From contig NZ_RPHB01000006.1 in assembly GCF_019343195.1 (NCBI RefSeq), forward strand, positions 62,001-126,000: DNA of 64,000 nucleotides. Reading direction: 5' to 3'. Shown here one piece after another: positions 25,430 through 34,545 of the stretch. This DNA is from Arthrospiribacter ruber. GTDB taxonomy: Bacteria > Bacteroidota > Bacteroidia > Cytophagales > Cyclobacteriaceae. The notes below the pieces were generated by a model that saw nothing but the letters and a program-made list of their open reading frames with translations, was not told the origin of the DNA and searched no databases. Each line of letters begins with the position of its first letter. Within the stretch, counting starts at the first letter, position 1. A program made the position numbers and the translations under genes.

Positions 25430-26176
25430 TCAAACCATCCCCCCAGCTCCCAAGAGCAAATAAATACCGGCAGCCAAAGCAGCTCCCAAAATCGGCCCCA
25501 GTATCGGCACCCAACTGTAAGCCCAGTCACTGCGGCCTTTTCCTTTGATAGGTAAAATCTGATGCATGATCCTTGGCCCAAGGTCACGGGCAGGATTGAT
25601 GGCGTACCCAGTAGTACCTCCCAAACCCAAGCCAATAACCCATACCAAAAAAGCCACTGGTAAGGCACCCAAAGACCCTAAACCGATTGGAGTCCCCGTT
25701 CCATCTTCAATCACGGGATCGGTAGAATATAGAATCACTAAGATCAATACAGAAGTGCCTATTATTTCCGAAAATAGGTTTGACGGAAGATTTCGGATAG
25801 CAGGAGCTGTCCCAAAAGGAGCAAACTTCAATCCCGGATCATCTGTAGCGTCAAAATGGTCTTTGTACACCAACCAGGCGATCCCTGAGCCAAACATGGC
25901 TCCTAGAACCTGCGCAAAGACATATTTGGGCACCAAACCCCAAGCAAAATCACCCGTGATGGCCAAACCAATACTTACGGCAGGATTAAGATGAGCTCCA
26001 CTATAAGGACCGGCAACCACCACACCGATAAAAACACCGAGCGCCCAGGCAGTGGTAATCACCATCCAGCCTGATCCATTTCCTTTGGTTTTGTCTAACA
26101 CCACATTGGCTACGACACCAGACCCCATGGCTATGAGCAGGGAGGTACCTACAAATTCAGCTACAAATACATCCAT
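25430..26176 (-). CDS. glpF: Glycerol facilitator / aquaporin (MIP family)
   Basis: A 248-residue channel with six hydrophobic segments and the two pore motifs HLNPAVSIG and INPARDLGPR; the Asp after the second NPAR is the glyceroporin signature, favouring glycerol over water. It follows glpK with overlapping stop and start codons (TAATG), so glycerol uptake and phosphorylation are coupled. It is the last gene of glpD-glpK-glpF. Confidence 0.94.
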   Translation of the reverse strand: MDVFVAEFVGTSLLIAMGSGVVANVVLDKTKGNGSGWMVITTAWALGVFIGVVVAGPYSGAHLNPAVSIGLAITGDFAWGLVPKYVFAQVLGAMFGSGIAWLVYKDHFDATDDPGLKFAPFGTAPAIRNLPSNLFSEIIGTSVLILVILYSTDPVIEDGTGTPIGLGSLGALPVAFLVWVIGLGLGGTTGYAINPARDLGPRIMHQILPIKGKGRSDWAYSWVPILGPILGAALAAGIYLLLGAGGMV

Positions 26177-27666
26177 TATTCTACCCAGCTTTTAGATCGT
26201 TCAACTGCTTTCTTCCAAAAATGAAGGTTTTTGTCCACAATCTCCTTTTCCATCTTAGGTTCAAATTTTTTATCCGATTTCCAAAGGTCCTGAAGCTCAT
26301 CCATATTTTTCCAAAAACCTACTGCAAGTCCGGCTAAAAATGCTGCCCCCAACGCAGTAGTTTCGATGATTTTTGGTCTTGAAATGACACAATCAAGGAT
26401 ATCTGCCTGAAACTGCATCAGGAAATCATTGGCAGTTGCTCCACCATCCACACGCATCTCCTTGGCTGATTCCCCTCCATCTTTTTCCATAGCTTTGAGC
26501 ACATCATACACCTGATAAGCGATAGCCTCAAGCGCGGCCCTTGTCATGTGAGCTATAGTTGTACCTCTGGTAATTCCAAAATATGCTCCCCTGGCATTTT
26601 GATCCCAATGAGGTGCCCCCAACCCAGAAAGTGCAGGCACAAAATAAACGCCGTCATTGTCATCCAGGCTTTCTGCCAACTTTTGGCTTTCTTTCGCATC
26701 TTTAAAAAAGTCCAAGCCATCTCTCAGCCACTGTATGGCAGCTCCTCCTATAAAAACAGAGCCTTCAAGTGCATAACTCACTTTCCCGTTCACTTCCCAC
26801 GCAATTGTGGTCAAAAGTCTGTTTCCGGAAGTAACCGGCCTTTCGCCGGTATTCATGACCATAAAGCATCCCGTTCCATAGGTGGTTTTGGCCATGCCCG
26901 GCTCCACACATTGCTGCCCAAAAAGCGCAGCCTGCTGATCACCAGCTATACCTGCAATTGGTATTTGATGCGAAAGGATATCTCCTGAGGTTTTCCCATA
27001 CTCCTCGGAAGAGGAGCGCACTTCAGGTAATATGGATTTGGGGATATCAAACAACTCGAGAAGTTCTTTGTCCCATTTTCTTTCATGTATATTAAAAATC
27101 ATGGTCCTGCTGGCATTGGACACATCGGTAACGTGGCACTTGCCTCCTGTAAGTTTCCAGACCAACCATGAATCCACCGTTCCAAAGGCAAGTTCGCCTT
27201 TTTCAGCCTTTACTCTTGCCCCCTCCACATTGTCTAAAATCCACTTGATTTTAGTGGCAGAAAAGTACGCATCCAGTATCAGTCCTGTTTTTTTGTTAAT
27301 CAGGTCAGCTTTTCCTTGTTCCTTGAGCTCATCACAATAAGCAGATGTCCTACGGTCTTGCCAGACAATTGCATTATGAATTGCCTTACCTGTCTTTCGG
27401 TCCCAAATAATGGTAGTTTCTCTCTGATTGGTGATGCCAATGCCTGCAATTTCAGAAGCCTTAATACCTTCATTGGCCAGTGCCTCAATCATTACAGAAG
27501 ATTGACTGGACCAAATCTCATGCGGATCATGCTCCACCCATCCTGACTTTGGAAAGTGCTGTTTGAAATCTTTTTGAGCTACAGAAATGATTTTTCCTTT
27601 TTTGTCAAAAACTATTGCTCTTGAAGAAGTAGTACCTTGGTCAAGAGAAAGGATATACTGGGACAT
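26176..27666 (-). CDS. glpK: Glycerol kinase
   Basis: A 496-residue FGGY-family kinase making glycerol 3-phosphate. It starts with [18 protein letters not shown], the family's N-terminal signature; the ATG at 27666 is used rather than the TTG one codon before. Other marks are [37 protein letters not shown] and TYGTGCF. The C-terminal FGGY motif ([18 protein letters not shown]-like) is present. Its upstream spacer to glpD is an unusual repeat region. Confidence 0.96.
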   Translation of the reverse strand: MSQYILSLDQGTTSSRAIVFDKKGKIISVAQKDFKQHFPKSGWVEHDPHEIWSSQSSVMIEALANEGIKASEIAGIGITNQRETTIIWDRKTGKAIHNAIVWQDRRTSAYCDELKEQGKADLINKKTGLILDAYFSATKIKWILDNVEGARVKAEKGELAFGTVDSWLVWKLTGGKCHVTDVSNASRTMIFNIHERKWDKELLELFDIPKSILPEVRSSSEEYGKTSGDILSHQIPIAGIAGDQQAALFGQQCVEPGMAKTTYGTGCFMVMNTGERPVTSGNRLLTTIAWEVNGKVSYALEGSVFIGGAAIQWLRDGLDFFKDAKESQKLAESLDDNDGVYFVPALSGLGAPHWDQNARGAYFGITRGTTIAHMTRAALEAIAYQVYDVLKAMEKDGGESAKEMRVDGGATANDFLMQFQADILDCVISRPKIIETTALGAAFLAGLAVGFWKNMDELQDLWKSDKKFEPKMEKEIVDKNLHFWKKAVERSKSWVE

Positions 27667-27670
27667 CAAA

Positions 27671-27683
27671 ATTGGGGTTTATG
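27671..27683 (-). promoter_or_regulatory. Shared leader motif (CATAAACCCCAAT) before glpK
   Basis: On the minus strand this is a close variant of TATAAACCCAAAT, located 4 nt before the glpK ATG. Confidence 0.3.
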
Positions 27684-27699
27684 GTTAAATCTTTACAAA

Positions 27700-27760
27700 G
27701 AAATAAAGTAGAAATACATAGAAATATAGTTGAAATAAGGTAGAAATATGGGTGATATAT
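27700..27760. repeat. Helically phased GAAATA repeats, left arm of the glpD-glpK spacer
   Basis: GAAATA occurs at 27700, 27711, 27721, 27732 and 27743, then GATATA at 27754, spaced 11, 10, 11, 11, 11 bp. The arm is inverted relative to the 25-bp units at 27863-27937. Confidence 0.7.
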
Positions 27761-27862
27761 TGAAGTCAAATTATTGTACTTGGAATATTTCGCTCAATAC
27801 AACTTTTACAATATATCGCTACTGGAGTATTTCCAATATATTATAGCCAAAACCTAATTCTG

Positions 27863-27937
27863 CGAAGCATATTTCTATCATATTTCACGAAGTATATTTC
27901 AACTTTATATCGCGAAACATATTTCTATTTTATTTCA
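27863..27937. repeat. Three tandem 25-bp units, right arm of the glpD-glpK spacer
   Basis: Units at 27863-27887, 27888-27912 and 27913-27937 follow the pattern CGAARYATATTTCWAY, then 9 nt ending in TATTTCA or TATATCG. TATTTC motifs alternate at 11 and 14 bp. The last unit overlaps the glpD stop codon. Confidence 0.75.
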
Positions 27938-29501
27938 CTTCCAATATATACTTATTTGCAGTTTTATTGAAATCCTGCAATTCGGCTTCTATCCACTCCT
28001 TATCAAAGCCCATCGCATCGGCCATGATTTCAGCTACTTTTGGTGCTATCTCCAAGGAAGCCCTAGCATCCAAAAACAATATCCTCAACCTTCTCGCCAG
28101 TACATCCTCAACTTTTGCAGGCATTTCCTGTTCTACGATCCACTTGATCTCGGCTACTGTGAATGGATAGTCAGGATGGAGTTTTCGTCCTGATTTCTTA
28201 TCCTTCTCCATCATCTGCCTGATCAATATTGCGTCTGCTCCAAAACCTGCTAAGTGGTCATCTGAGGATTCTTTTGTATAGCCATGAACTTTGATTCCGG
28301 CAGAAGTACTTTCTTTGATTGACTCTCCAGTGATTTCAGGATACTTTGACACTGTATCTTCCCCCATTTTCCTGAAAGTGGTCCATTTGCCCCCTGTGAT
28401 AGACACCAATCCACTTTCAGAAATAATCACCTTATGGCTACGGGATATTTCCTTTGTTTTAGCACCTTCCTCCTTTGGGGCAGCCAAAGGCCTTAGGCCG
28501 GCAAAAACTGACAACACATCTTTTCTCTCCGGCTTTGTGGAGAGATAAGCCTGAGCTGTCTCCAGCACAAATCCTATTTCTTTTTCCAAAGCCTCAGGCT
28601 CCAATTTGGCTTTATCCCTTAGGGTATCAGTGGTACCCACGACCAATTTCCCCAACCACGGCACGGCAAAAAGCACCCTCCCATCGGAAGTTTTGGGAAT
28701 CATCAAAGCATCCTTCCCGCCAAGAAAAGACTGGTCAAAAACCAAATGGATTCCTTGACTTGGCCGTATACTTTTAGGTGCATCAGGCTTATCCATTCTA
28801 AGAATTTTATCCGCAAAAACACCAGTTGCGTTTACTACCATTTTGGCCCTAATGTCATGTTTTTCTCCGTTGATTTCATCCTTAAACCTTAGGCCATTTA
28901 TCTTTCCCTGATCATCTTTATGCAGCGAAGTGACCTTGGCATAATTTAGTACGCAGCCCCCCATCTCATCACAGGTCTGGGCGAGCGCTACGATCATTCT
29001 GGCATCATCAAATTGACCATCGTGGTAGACTACTCCTCCTTTCAGCCCTTTTTGCTCGATCTGAGGCAGTCTTTTTACGGTCTCTGATTTTGAAATAAAC
29101 CGGGATTTACCCAGCCTTAGACGGCCTGCCATCCAATCATAAATTTTGAGACCGGCACTGTACTGAACCCTGTCAAACCAAGTGTAAACCGGAATAATAA
29201 AAGGCTGATTGTAAGTCAGGTGCGGGGCATTCGCGATCAATCTGCCACGCTCTTTGAGGGCTTCAAAGACCAAACCCACATCACCTTGGGCCAGATACCG
29301 AACACCTCCGTGCAGGAGTTTGGTGCTTCTGCTAGAAGTACCTTTGGCATAATCGGCCTTTTCTAAAAGAATCACATTCAATCCTCTTGACAGTGCATCT
29401 AACGCTACCCCAAACCCTGATGACCCACCACCAATCACCGCAATGTCCCAGACATTATTTTTGTTTTTCTTGACCTTTTCCAGACTTACTGACCGCTTCA
29501 T
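27930..29501 (-). CDS. glpD: Glycerol-3-phosphate dehydrogenase, FAD-dependent
   Basis: A 523-residue membrane-associated flavoprotein oxidising glycerol 3-phosphate to dihydroxyacetone phosphate and passing electrons to quinone. The FAD motif is AVIGGGSSGFGVALDALSRG near 21-40; YAKGTSSRSTKLLHGGVRYL near 52-71 and the C-terminal helical domain match GlpD. It is divergent from the DeoR-type regulator and is the first gene of the glp operon. Quinone reduction here complements the Nqr pump, also encoded in the window. Confidence 0.95.
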   Translation of the reverse strand: MKRSVSLEKVKKNKNNVWDIAVIGGGSSGFGVALDALSRGLNVILLEKADYAKGTSSRSTKLLHGGVRYLAQGDVGLVFEALKERGRLIANAPHLTYNQPFIIPVYTWFDRVQYSAGLKIYDWMAGRLRLGKSRFISKSETVKRLPQIEQKGLKGGVVYHDGQFDDARMIVALAQTCDEMGGCVLNYAKVTSLHKDDQGKINGLRFKDEINGEKHDIRAKMVVNATGVFADKILRMDKPDAPKSIRPSQGIHLVFDQSFLGGKDALMIPKTSDGRVLFAVPWLGKLVVGTTDTLRDKAKLEPEALEKEIGFVLETAQAYLSTKPERKDVLSVFAGLRPLAAPKEEGAKTKEISRSHKVIISESGLVSITGGKWTTFRKMGEDTVSKYPEITGESIKESTSAGIKVHGYTKESSDDHLAGFGADAILIRQMMEKDKKSGRKLHPDYPFTVAEIKWIVEQEMPAKVEDVLARRLRILFLDARASLEIAPKVAEIMADAMGFDKEWIEAELQDFNKTANKYILEVK

Positions 29502-29519
29502 ATCTCAATTTTTTTCAAT

Positions 29520-29527
29520 CAAATATA
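29520..29527 (-). promoter_or_regulatory. Putative -7 promoter element of glpD
   Basis: TATATTTG on the minus strand, 18 nt before the glpD start, matches TAnnTTTG. The -33 region falls within the 10-bp direct repeats just upstream. Confidence 0.5.
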
Positions 29528-29560
29528 AACAAAAAGAAACAAAAGAAAACAAAACGAAAG
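29527..29560. promoter_or_regulatory. 10-bp direct repeats, putative GlpR operator at the glpD promoter
   Basis: AAACAAAAAG, AAACAAAAGA, AAACAAAACG run in tandem (29527-29556) and end in CGAAAG. One-helical-turn direct repeats over the -33 region fit DeoR-family operators. A matching AAAACGAAA lies at 29603-29611. Confidence 0.5.
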
Positions 29561-29602
29561 TAATTTTTGATACTAATTGAAAAAATGAATACATTTATAA
29601 AT

Positions 29603-29611
29603 AAAACGAAA
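29603..29611. promoter_or_regulatory. Second AAAACGAAA half-site near the glpR start
   Basis: An identical 9-mer to that at 29551-29559, 52 bp away (about five helical turns), 18 nt before the glpR ATG. It could allow autoregulation. Confidence 0.4.
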
Positions 29612-29628
29612 TCACTTTAGGTATAAAT

Positions 29629-30393
29629 ATGACCATTGCAGAAAGACACAAGTATATTTTGGACAAGCTGGAAAAGCATGGCTTTGTCAACGTAGCTGAC
29701 CTGAGTAAGGAAATGGATGTCACGCCGGTCACTATTAGGAAAGATTTGAAAATCCTAGAGGATAAAGGACTACTTTACCGATCTCATGGCTCTGCTACTC
29801 CAAAATCCCCTTATGTCAATGACCGACCTGTACAGGAGAAAAAACTTGTCAGAACAGAAGAAAAGTATAAAATCGCTCAGGAGGCAATCAGGTTTGTCGA
29901 AGATGAAGACGCGATTATAATAGGGTCTGGGACTACGGTAGTTTCCTTTGCCCAAGCTATACCGAACCAAATGAAGCTCACCGTCCTGACAGCAGCAATG
30001 AACGTAACTTTAGCTTTGATTGACTCTCCAAATGTGGAAATTGTACAACTCGGAGGAGTGGTAAGAAAAAGCAGCAGTTCAGTAGTCGGGCATTATGCAG
30101 AAGAAATGCTTGAGCAATTTGCCTGCTCCAAATTATTTCTGAGTGCAGATGGAATCAGTCTGGACCATGGACTTACCACTTCACACATGATGGAAGCCCA
30201 CCTGAATGCGCAAATGATCAAAGGAGTCCAAAAAACCATAGTTTTGGCAGATTCCAGCAAATTTGGAAAAAAAGGATTTGGAAAAATCTGCAATTTGGAA
30301 GATATAGATATCATCATTACAGATCCCGGAATACCCGTACATTACAGACAAAAATTGGAAGAGCTGGGCATAGAAGTAAGAGTTGCTGATTAA
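29629..30393 (+). CDS. glpR: DeoR family transcriptional regulator, probable glycerol regulon repressor
   Basis: A 254-residue DeoR/GlpR protein. The N-terminal winged helix (RHKYILDKLEKHGFVNVADL and MDVTPVTIRKDLKILEDKG near 5-45) binds DNA. The C-terminal sugar-phosphate sensor has the family motifs IIIGSGTTVVSFAQAI near 95-110 and FLSADGISLDHGLT, plus VLADSSKFG. Divergence from glpD, glpK and glpF makes glycerol 3-phosphate the likely inducer; that specificity comes from context, not from sequence. Confidence 0.88.
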   Translation: MTIAERHKYILDKLEKHGFVNVADLSKEMDVTPVTIRKDLKILEDKGLLYRSHGSATPKSPYVNDRPVQEKKLVRTEEKYKIAQEAIRFVEDEDAIIIGSGTTVVSFAQAIPNQMKLTVLTAAMNVTLALIDSPNVEIVQLGGVVRKSSSSVVGHYAEEMLEQFACSKLFLSADGISLDHGLTTSHMMEAHLNAQMIKGVQKTIVLADSSKFGKKGFGKICNLEDIDIIITDPGIPVHYRQKLEELGIEVRVAD

Positions 30394-30465
30394 GCTACAA
30401 TCTGAGTCAAAAGTCTCTCTGCAAAAGAAAGCTTCACCAATAATATTGAATTAAGCTATCAAATT

Positions 30466-30966
30466 TCAAAATTCACCGAATGTCTTTCTTTTTACTTTAG
30501 AACTTCCATCACTGGCCATTTCTACCATAAAAATGAAGTTGTACTCAATATCTTCCAGTTCCTCATACTTGTCTTCATTTCCTACAAAATAATTAACCAA
30601 ATGGTGGACAGTGTTGCTATGCCCTACCACCAGTGCATTCCCTTTCCTTTTCCTCAACTCTTTAACCAAAGCATCATGGTCTTTGGGATCATAATCTTCG
30701 ATGGAGATACCTGAATTGGCAGCGACATGACGCACTGTAGCATAAGTCCTTTTGGTAGGCGTACTAAAAACATGCTCAATTTCCTTATCTTCCATTAATT
30801 GGCCCAACTTCACGGATCTGGCATTGCCTGCTACACTTAGTTCGGGGTCATCACCTACCAACTGCTTTTCAGCATGCCGAACCACATAAATGGTTTTTGC
30901 CTCCTGCTTAGGCGCACAGGAAAAAAAGAATAGAAAGGCTACAAAAACTAAAATAATTTTTCTCAT
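30466..30966 (-). CDS. Histidine phosphatase family lipoprotein (SixA/phosphoglycerate mutase-like)
   Basis: A 166-residue protein from MRKIILVF at 30966, with a lipobox FFSC (C17). The mature domain starts with IYVVRHAEK, where H31 is the phosphohistidine nucleophile, followed by FSTPTKRTYATV and ALVVGHSNTVHHLV with the second catalytic His. It belongs to histidine phosphatase branch 1; a lipid-anchored version is common in Bacteroidota. The substrate is unknown. Confidence 0.87.
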   Translation of the reverse strand: MRKIILVFVAFLFFFSCAPKQEAKTIYVVRHAEKQLVGDDPELSVAGNARSVKLGQLMEDKEIEHVFSTPTKRTYATVRHVAANSGISIEDYDPKDHDALVKELRKRKGNALVVGHSNTVHHLVNYFVGNEDKYEELEDIEYNFIFMVEMASDGSSKVKRKTFGEF

Positions 30967-31015
30967 TTTATTGTATTTTTCGATTTCCATTTCCTCAATT
31001 TAAAGACAGACTTAC

Positions 31016-31050
31016 ATATCTTGGTTCTCATTTTTCGTCTCTCGCCTCTC
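31016..31050. repeat. Degenerate 7-bp tandem array (5 units)
   Basis: Units ATATCTT, GGTTCTC, ATTTTTC, GTCTCTC, GCCTCTC run in register. The array ends 11 nt from the stop codon of the minus-strand pseudouridine synthase gene. It has the same NNNTCTC form as the array at 9088. Confidence 0.5.
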
Positions 31051-31061
31051 TTCCCAACCCC

Positions 31062-31796
31062 TCATCCACTAAACGTATTATCCAAATGCTGGTCTTTGGC
31101 TTTTACAGGTTCAAATTCCAGGTATTGCTCCCAAAAAGACTCCTCTGGAAGCGCTGCCCGCAGGTAAACTTTCTCTTTTTTGATAGGATGTACAAACACC
31201 AAATGGAAAGCATGCAGATTGATACTCGCATCTGCATTGGGCTTATGGAAGCCATACTTCAAATCCCCGCGTATCGGACAGCCCATTGACGCCAACTGCA
31301 CCCTGATCTGATGCGGCCTTCCGGATATTGGCCTTACTTCCAACAACCAATGGTCATTGAGTTTACCCAAAGTTTTGTAGTTCAGTTCAGCCTTTTGGGA
31401 ACCCTCCACTTCTTTATCATGAGCAGTGACAGTATTTCTTTTTTCGTCCTTTACCAACCAGTGAGTGAGTTTCCCTGATTCTTCCTTTGGCTTTCTTTTG
31501 ACAATGGCCCAGTAAACTTTATGGATATCCCTTTTCCTGAACAGCTCCATCATCCTTTCCAGACCTTTGGATGTCCTGGCAAATACCACCAAGCCACTTA
31601 CAGGCCTATCCAACCTGTGTACCGGATGTAAAAAGACCGCTCCCGGCTTGTCGTATTTTTCAGCGATATACTTTTTGCAATAATCGGTCAGCGTCTTATC
31701 ACCTGTTTTGTCTCCCTGCACAAGGACCCCTGCTTTCTTATTTACCACCAGCAAATGATTGTCCTCATAGACTACTGAAAAATGTTTATTGTTCAT
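31062..31796 (-). CDS. RluA family RNA pseudouridine synthase
   Basis: A 244-residue enzyme from MNNKHFS at 31796; the upstream TTG-to-ATG extension is unlikely. The catalytic Asp is in HPVHRLDRPVSGLVVFA near 65-80, the RluA/RluC/RluD signature, with the later RPISGRPHQIRVQLA motif. It lacks an S4 domain, as in RluA and TruC types. The target uridine (rRNA or tRNA) is not evident. Confidence 0.92.
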   Translation of the reverse strand: MNNKHFSVVYEDNHLLVVNKKAGVLVQGDKTGDKTLTDYCKKYIAEKYDKPGAVFLHPVHRLDRPVSGLVVFARTSKGLERMMELFRKRDIHKVYWAIVKRKPKEESGKLTHWLVKDEKRNTVTAHDKEVEGSQKAELNYKTLGKLNDHWLLEVRPISGRPHQIRVQLASMGCPIRGDLKYGFHKPNADASINLHAFHLVFVHPIKKEKVYLRAALPEESFWEQYLEFEPVKAKDQHLDNTFSG

Positions 31797-31937
31797 TATT
31801 ACGGTTTTAATTTGACACAAAGATATTTATAAAATTCAAAAGGGCTTGAAAGCTGTATAAATGTTAATTTCGTAGTTGTTCGGAACATTTTCTTTTTGAA
31901 TTCATTAATATTATAAAACTTGACCTATTGAACTTTT

Positions 31938-32855
31938 ATGGATGTAAAGAAAACATTAAGCGACACGAAAGACATTTTGAAAAAAACTGCAAAATACATT
32001 GGCCAAGATCAACCAATTGTGTACAGTGCAGCGATTGCCTTCTTCACTTTGTTTTCATTACCTGCTATTCTGGTCGTCATTGTCTACATAGGAATGTTAT
32101 TTTTTGAAAAGGAAGAAATCAAAGGTGAAATTGTCAGCCAAGTTGAAAGAAATGTAGACAGTGAAGCTGGTGAGCAGGTAAGTCAATTACTTAGCAATGT
32201 CTTAGACATGCCAGAAACTTGGTTAACAGTCATCATCGCCATTCTGGTGATTTTCAAAAGTGCTACAATGATTTTTGGAATTCTCCAAAAAGCACTCAAT
32301 TCTATTTGGAAAGTCAAACTTAAGAAAGGCACTAACTTTTGGAGAGTTGCCAAATACCGATCAATCCCATTGCTTTTCGTCTTGGGACTGGGGCTCTTAT
32401 TGGTCCTTACTCTTTTTGTAGATATACTTCAATCCTATGTTTCCAATCTTGCCTCTGGGATTTTACCCAAAGAACTTGAATCCGTCCTTTTCTATATTGG
32501 GAAGCTGGTATTTAACTTCTCAATCGTGATGCTCTTTTTCACTATTGTACACAAAACACTCCCTGACGCAATCATTCAATGGCAAGATGCTATTGCAGGA
32601 GGACTTATCACCACAATTCTTTTCCTGATTGGCACCAGGGTGATCAATATTATCATTTCCAATCTTAGCCTTGATAATTATTATGCTGCTGCCGGATCAC
32701 TTGTGATCATCCTCTTATGGATTTTTTACAGTTCGGTAATTCTTTTCCTTGGCGGAGAAATCACAAAAGCTTACGCAGACCAAAGAGGCCATCAAGTTCA
32801 GGCCAAGCCTATAGCTATCAAATACACTTTGTCTGAAGACAGCGAAGAGGACTGA
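31938..32855 (+). CDS. YihY/BrkB family inner membrane protein
   Basis: A 305-residue protein with six hydrophobic segments, starting with the family features YSAAIAFFTLFSLPAILVVIVYIGM near 30-55 and LNSIWKVKLKKG, and ending IILLWIFYSSVILFLGGEITKAYA near 255-280. The YihY family was once called ribonuclease BN, which was wrong; the true function is unknown. It is monocistronic, convergent with prfC. Confidence 0.9.
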   Translation: MDVKKTLSDTKDILKKTAKYIGQDQPIVYSAAIAFFTLFSLPAILVVIVYIGMLFFEKEEIKGEIVSQVERNVDSEAGEQVSQLLSNVLDMPETWLTVIIAILVIFKSATMIFGILQKALNSIWKVKLKKGTNFWRVAKYRSIPLLFVLGLGLLLVLTLFVDILQSYVSNLASGILPKELESVLFYIGKLVFNFSIVMLFFTIVHKTLPDAIIQWQDAIAGGLITTILFLIGTRVINIIISNLSLDNYYAAAGSLVIILLWIFYSSVILFLGGEITKAYADQRGHQVQAKPIAIKYTLSEDSEED

Positions 32856-32867
32856 AACTCACTAAAT

Positions 32868-34448
32868 TCAGAACTCAGAAGTAAAATGGAAATTGATTTC
32901 AGGATAATTTTCCTGTACCATTTGCAACCAAGCCCTTGATTCTGCCATAAACACTAGCTTTCCATCTTTATCCTTGGCAATATGTCTGCTCTTACTTCTG
33001 ACAAACTCTTCCAATTGCTTTTTGTCCCCGCAGCTGATCCAACAAGCTTTATATAAGTTCATCGGTGCAAACTCCACTGATGCATTGTATTCATTTTTGA
33101 GCCTAAACTGGATCACTTCAAACTGAAGCTGTCCCACAGTACCCACTACTTTCCTAGCACCCATTTCATAGGTAAAATATTGAGCTACACCTTCTTCCAT
33201 CAATTGCTTAAGTCCCTTCTCAAGCTGCTTGGTTTTCATGGCGTCTTTATTGATGACTTCCTTGAAGATTTCTGGAGAAAAAGAAGGTATTCCTTTGAAT
33301 GTCATGTCCTCTCCCTCAGTGAGCGTATCTCCGATTTTAAGATTTCCAGTATCAAATAGCCCTACGATATCTCCAGGGAATGCCTCATCTACCATTTCTC
33401 TATCCTGAGCCATAAATTGGGTCACATTGGAAAAACGAAGAGGCTTAGGACCTCTTACATGATTATAAGGCTTGTTTCTTTGAAACTTACCGCTACATAT
33501 TCTCAAAAAAGCAATTCTATTTCGGTGGTTAGGATCCATATTTGCGTGGATCTTAAAAATAAAACCTGAAAACTTGGACTCATCCGGCAAGACTTCCCTA
33601 TCTTCCGTATGCCTGCTTTTAGGGGTCGGAGCTATCTTGATAAAAGTGTCCAGCATCTCATTAACTCCAAAATTATTCACAGCAGAGCCGAAAAATACCG
33701 GAGCTACTTTACCTTCTAGGTATTCTTTGGTATCAAAATCCGGATACACTCCCTCGATTAGTTCTACGTCTTCACGAAGCTGATCGGCATGGCTTTTCCC
33801 GATCATGTCATCCAGCTTATTGTCACCCAAATCTTCAAACACTTCTCTTGCATCGCTGAGCTTTCTTTGGCTTGGTGAAAAAAGATTGAGTTTTCTATCG
33901 TAAAGGTTGTACACCCCTTTAAAGCTTTTACCCATTCCTATAGGCCAGGAAAGTGGCCTTACCTGGATATTGAGTTTTTCCTCCACCTCGTCCAACAGTT
34001 CGTAAGGATCCCTGCCCTCTCTATCCAGTTTATTGATAAAACAGATCACAGGTGTATTTCTCATCCGGCAGACTTCCATGAGCTTTTCGGTCTGAATTTC
34101 CACCCCTTTGACACAATCGATAACCATAATCACAGAATCCACTGCTGTCAGCGTCCTGTATGTATCTTCGGCAAAATCCTGGTGACCAGGAGTGTCGAGA
34201 AGATTGATTTTTACCCCTTGATATTCAAATCCCATTACTGAGGTAGCCACGGAAATGCCCCTTTGCTTTTCTATTTCCATCCAATCCGACTTGGTAGCAG
34301 TATCAATTTTATTGGACTTGACAGCACCCGCAGTCTGGATGGCACCACCGAAAAGCAATAATTTTTCGGTCAAAGTGGTTTTCCCCGCATCCGGGTGAGC
34401 TATAATGGCAAATGTCCTTCTTTTTTGTATCTCTTTGGTCAAACTCAT
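32868..34448 (-). CDS. prfC: Peptide chain release factor 3
   Basis: A 526-residue translational GTPase that removes RF1/RF2 after termination. G motifs are AHPDAGKTT near 17-25, DTPGHQDF near 79-86 and NKLDRE near 140-145. The RF3-specific continuation ([22 protein letters not shown], then [14 protein letters not shown]) is complete. It stands alone with a TAnnTTTG promoter upstream. Confidence 0.96.
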   Translation of the reverse strand: MSLTKEIQKRRTFAIIAHPDAGKTTLTEKLLLFGGAIQTAGAVKSNKIDTATKSDWMEIEKQRGISVATSVMGFEYQGVKINLLDTPGHQDFAEDTYRTLTAVDSVIMVIDCVKGVEIQTEKLMEVCRMRNTPVICFINKLDREGRDPYELLDEVEEKLNIQVRPLSWPIGMGKSFKGVYNLYDRKLNLFSPSQRKLSDAREVFEDLGDNKLDDMIGKSHADQLREDVELIEGVYPDFDTKEYLEGKVAPVFFGSAVNNFGVNEMLDTFIKIAPTPKSRHTEDREVLPDESKFSGFIFKIHANMDPNHRNRIAFLRICSGKFQRNKPYNHVRGPKPLRFSNVTQFMAQDREMVDEAFPGDIVGLFDTGNLKIGDTLTEGEDMTFKGIPSFSPEIFKEVINKDAMKTKQLEKGLKQLMEEGVAQYFTYEMGARKVVGTVGQLQFEVIQFRLKNEYNASVEFAPMNLYKACWISCGDKKQLEEFVRSKSRHIAKDKDGKLVFMAESRAWLQMVQENYPEINFHFTSEF

Positions 34449-34481
34449 CTAATCTCCTGATTTGGTTTTTATTCCAGCCCG

Positions 34482-34489
34482 CAAAGGTA
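34482..34489 (-). promoter_or_regulatory. Putative -7 promoter element of prfC
   Basis: TACCTTTG on the minus strand, 33 nt before the prfC start, is a perfect match to TAnnTTTG. Confidence 0.55.
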
Positions 34490-34545
34490 GGATTAAATCC
34501 CTTCTCATGGAAATACGAAAAAATTATTGTTGCCCTATAAAAATT

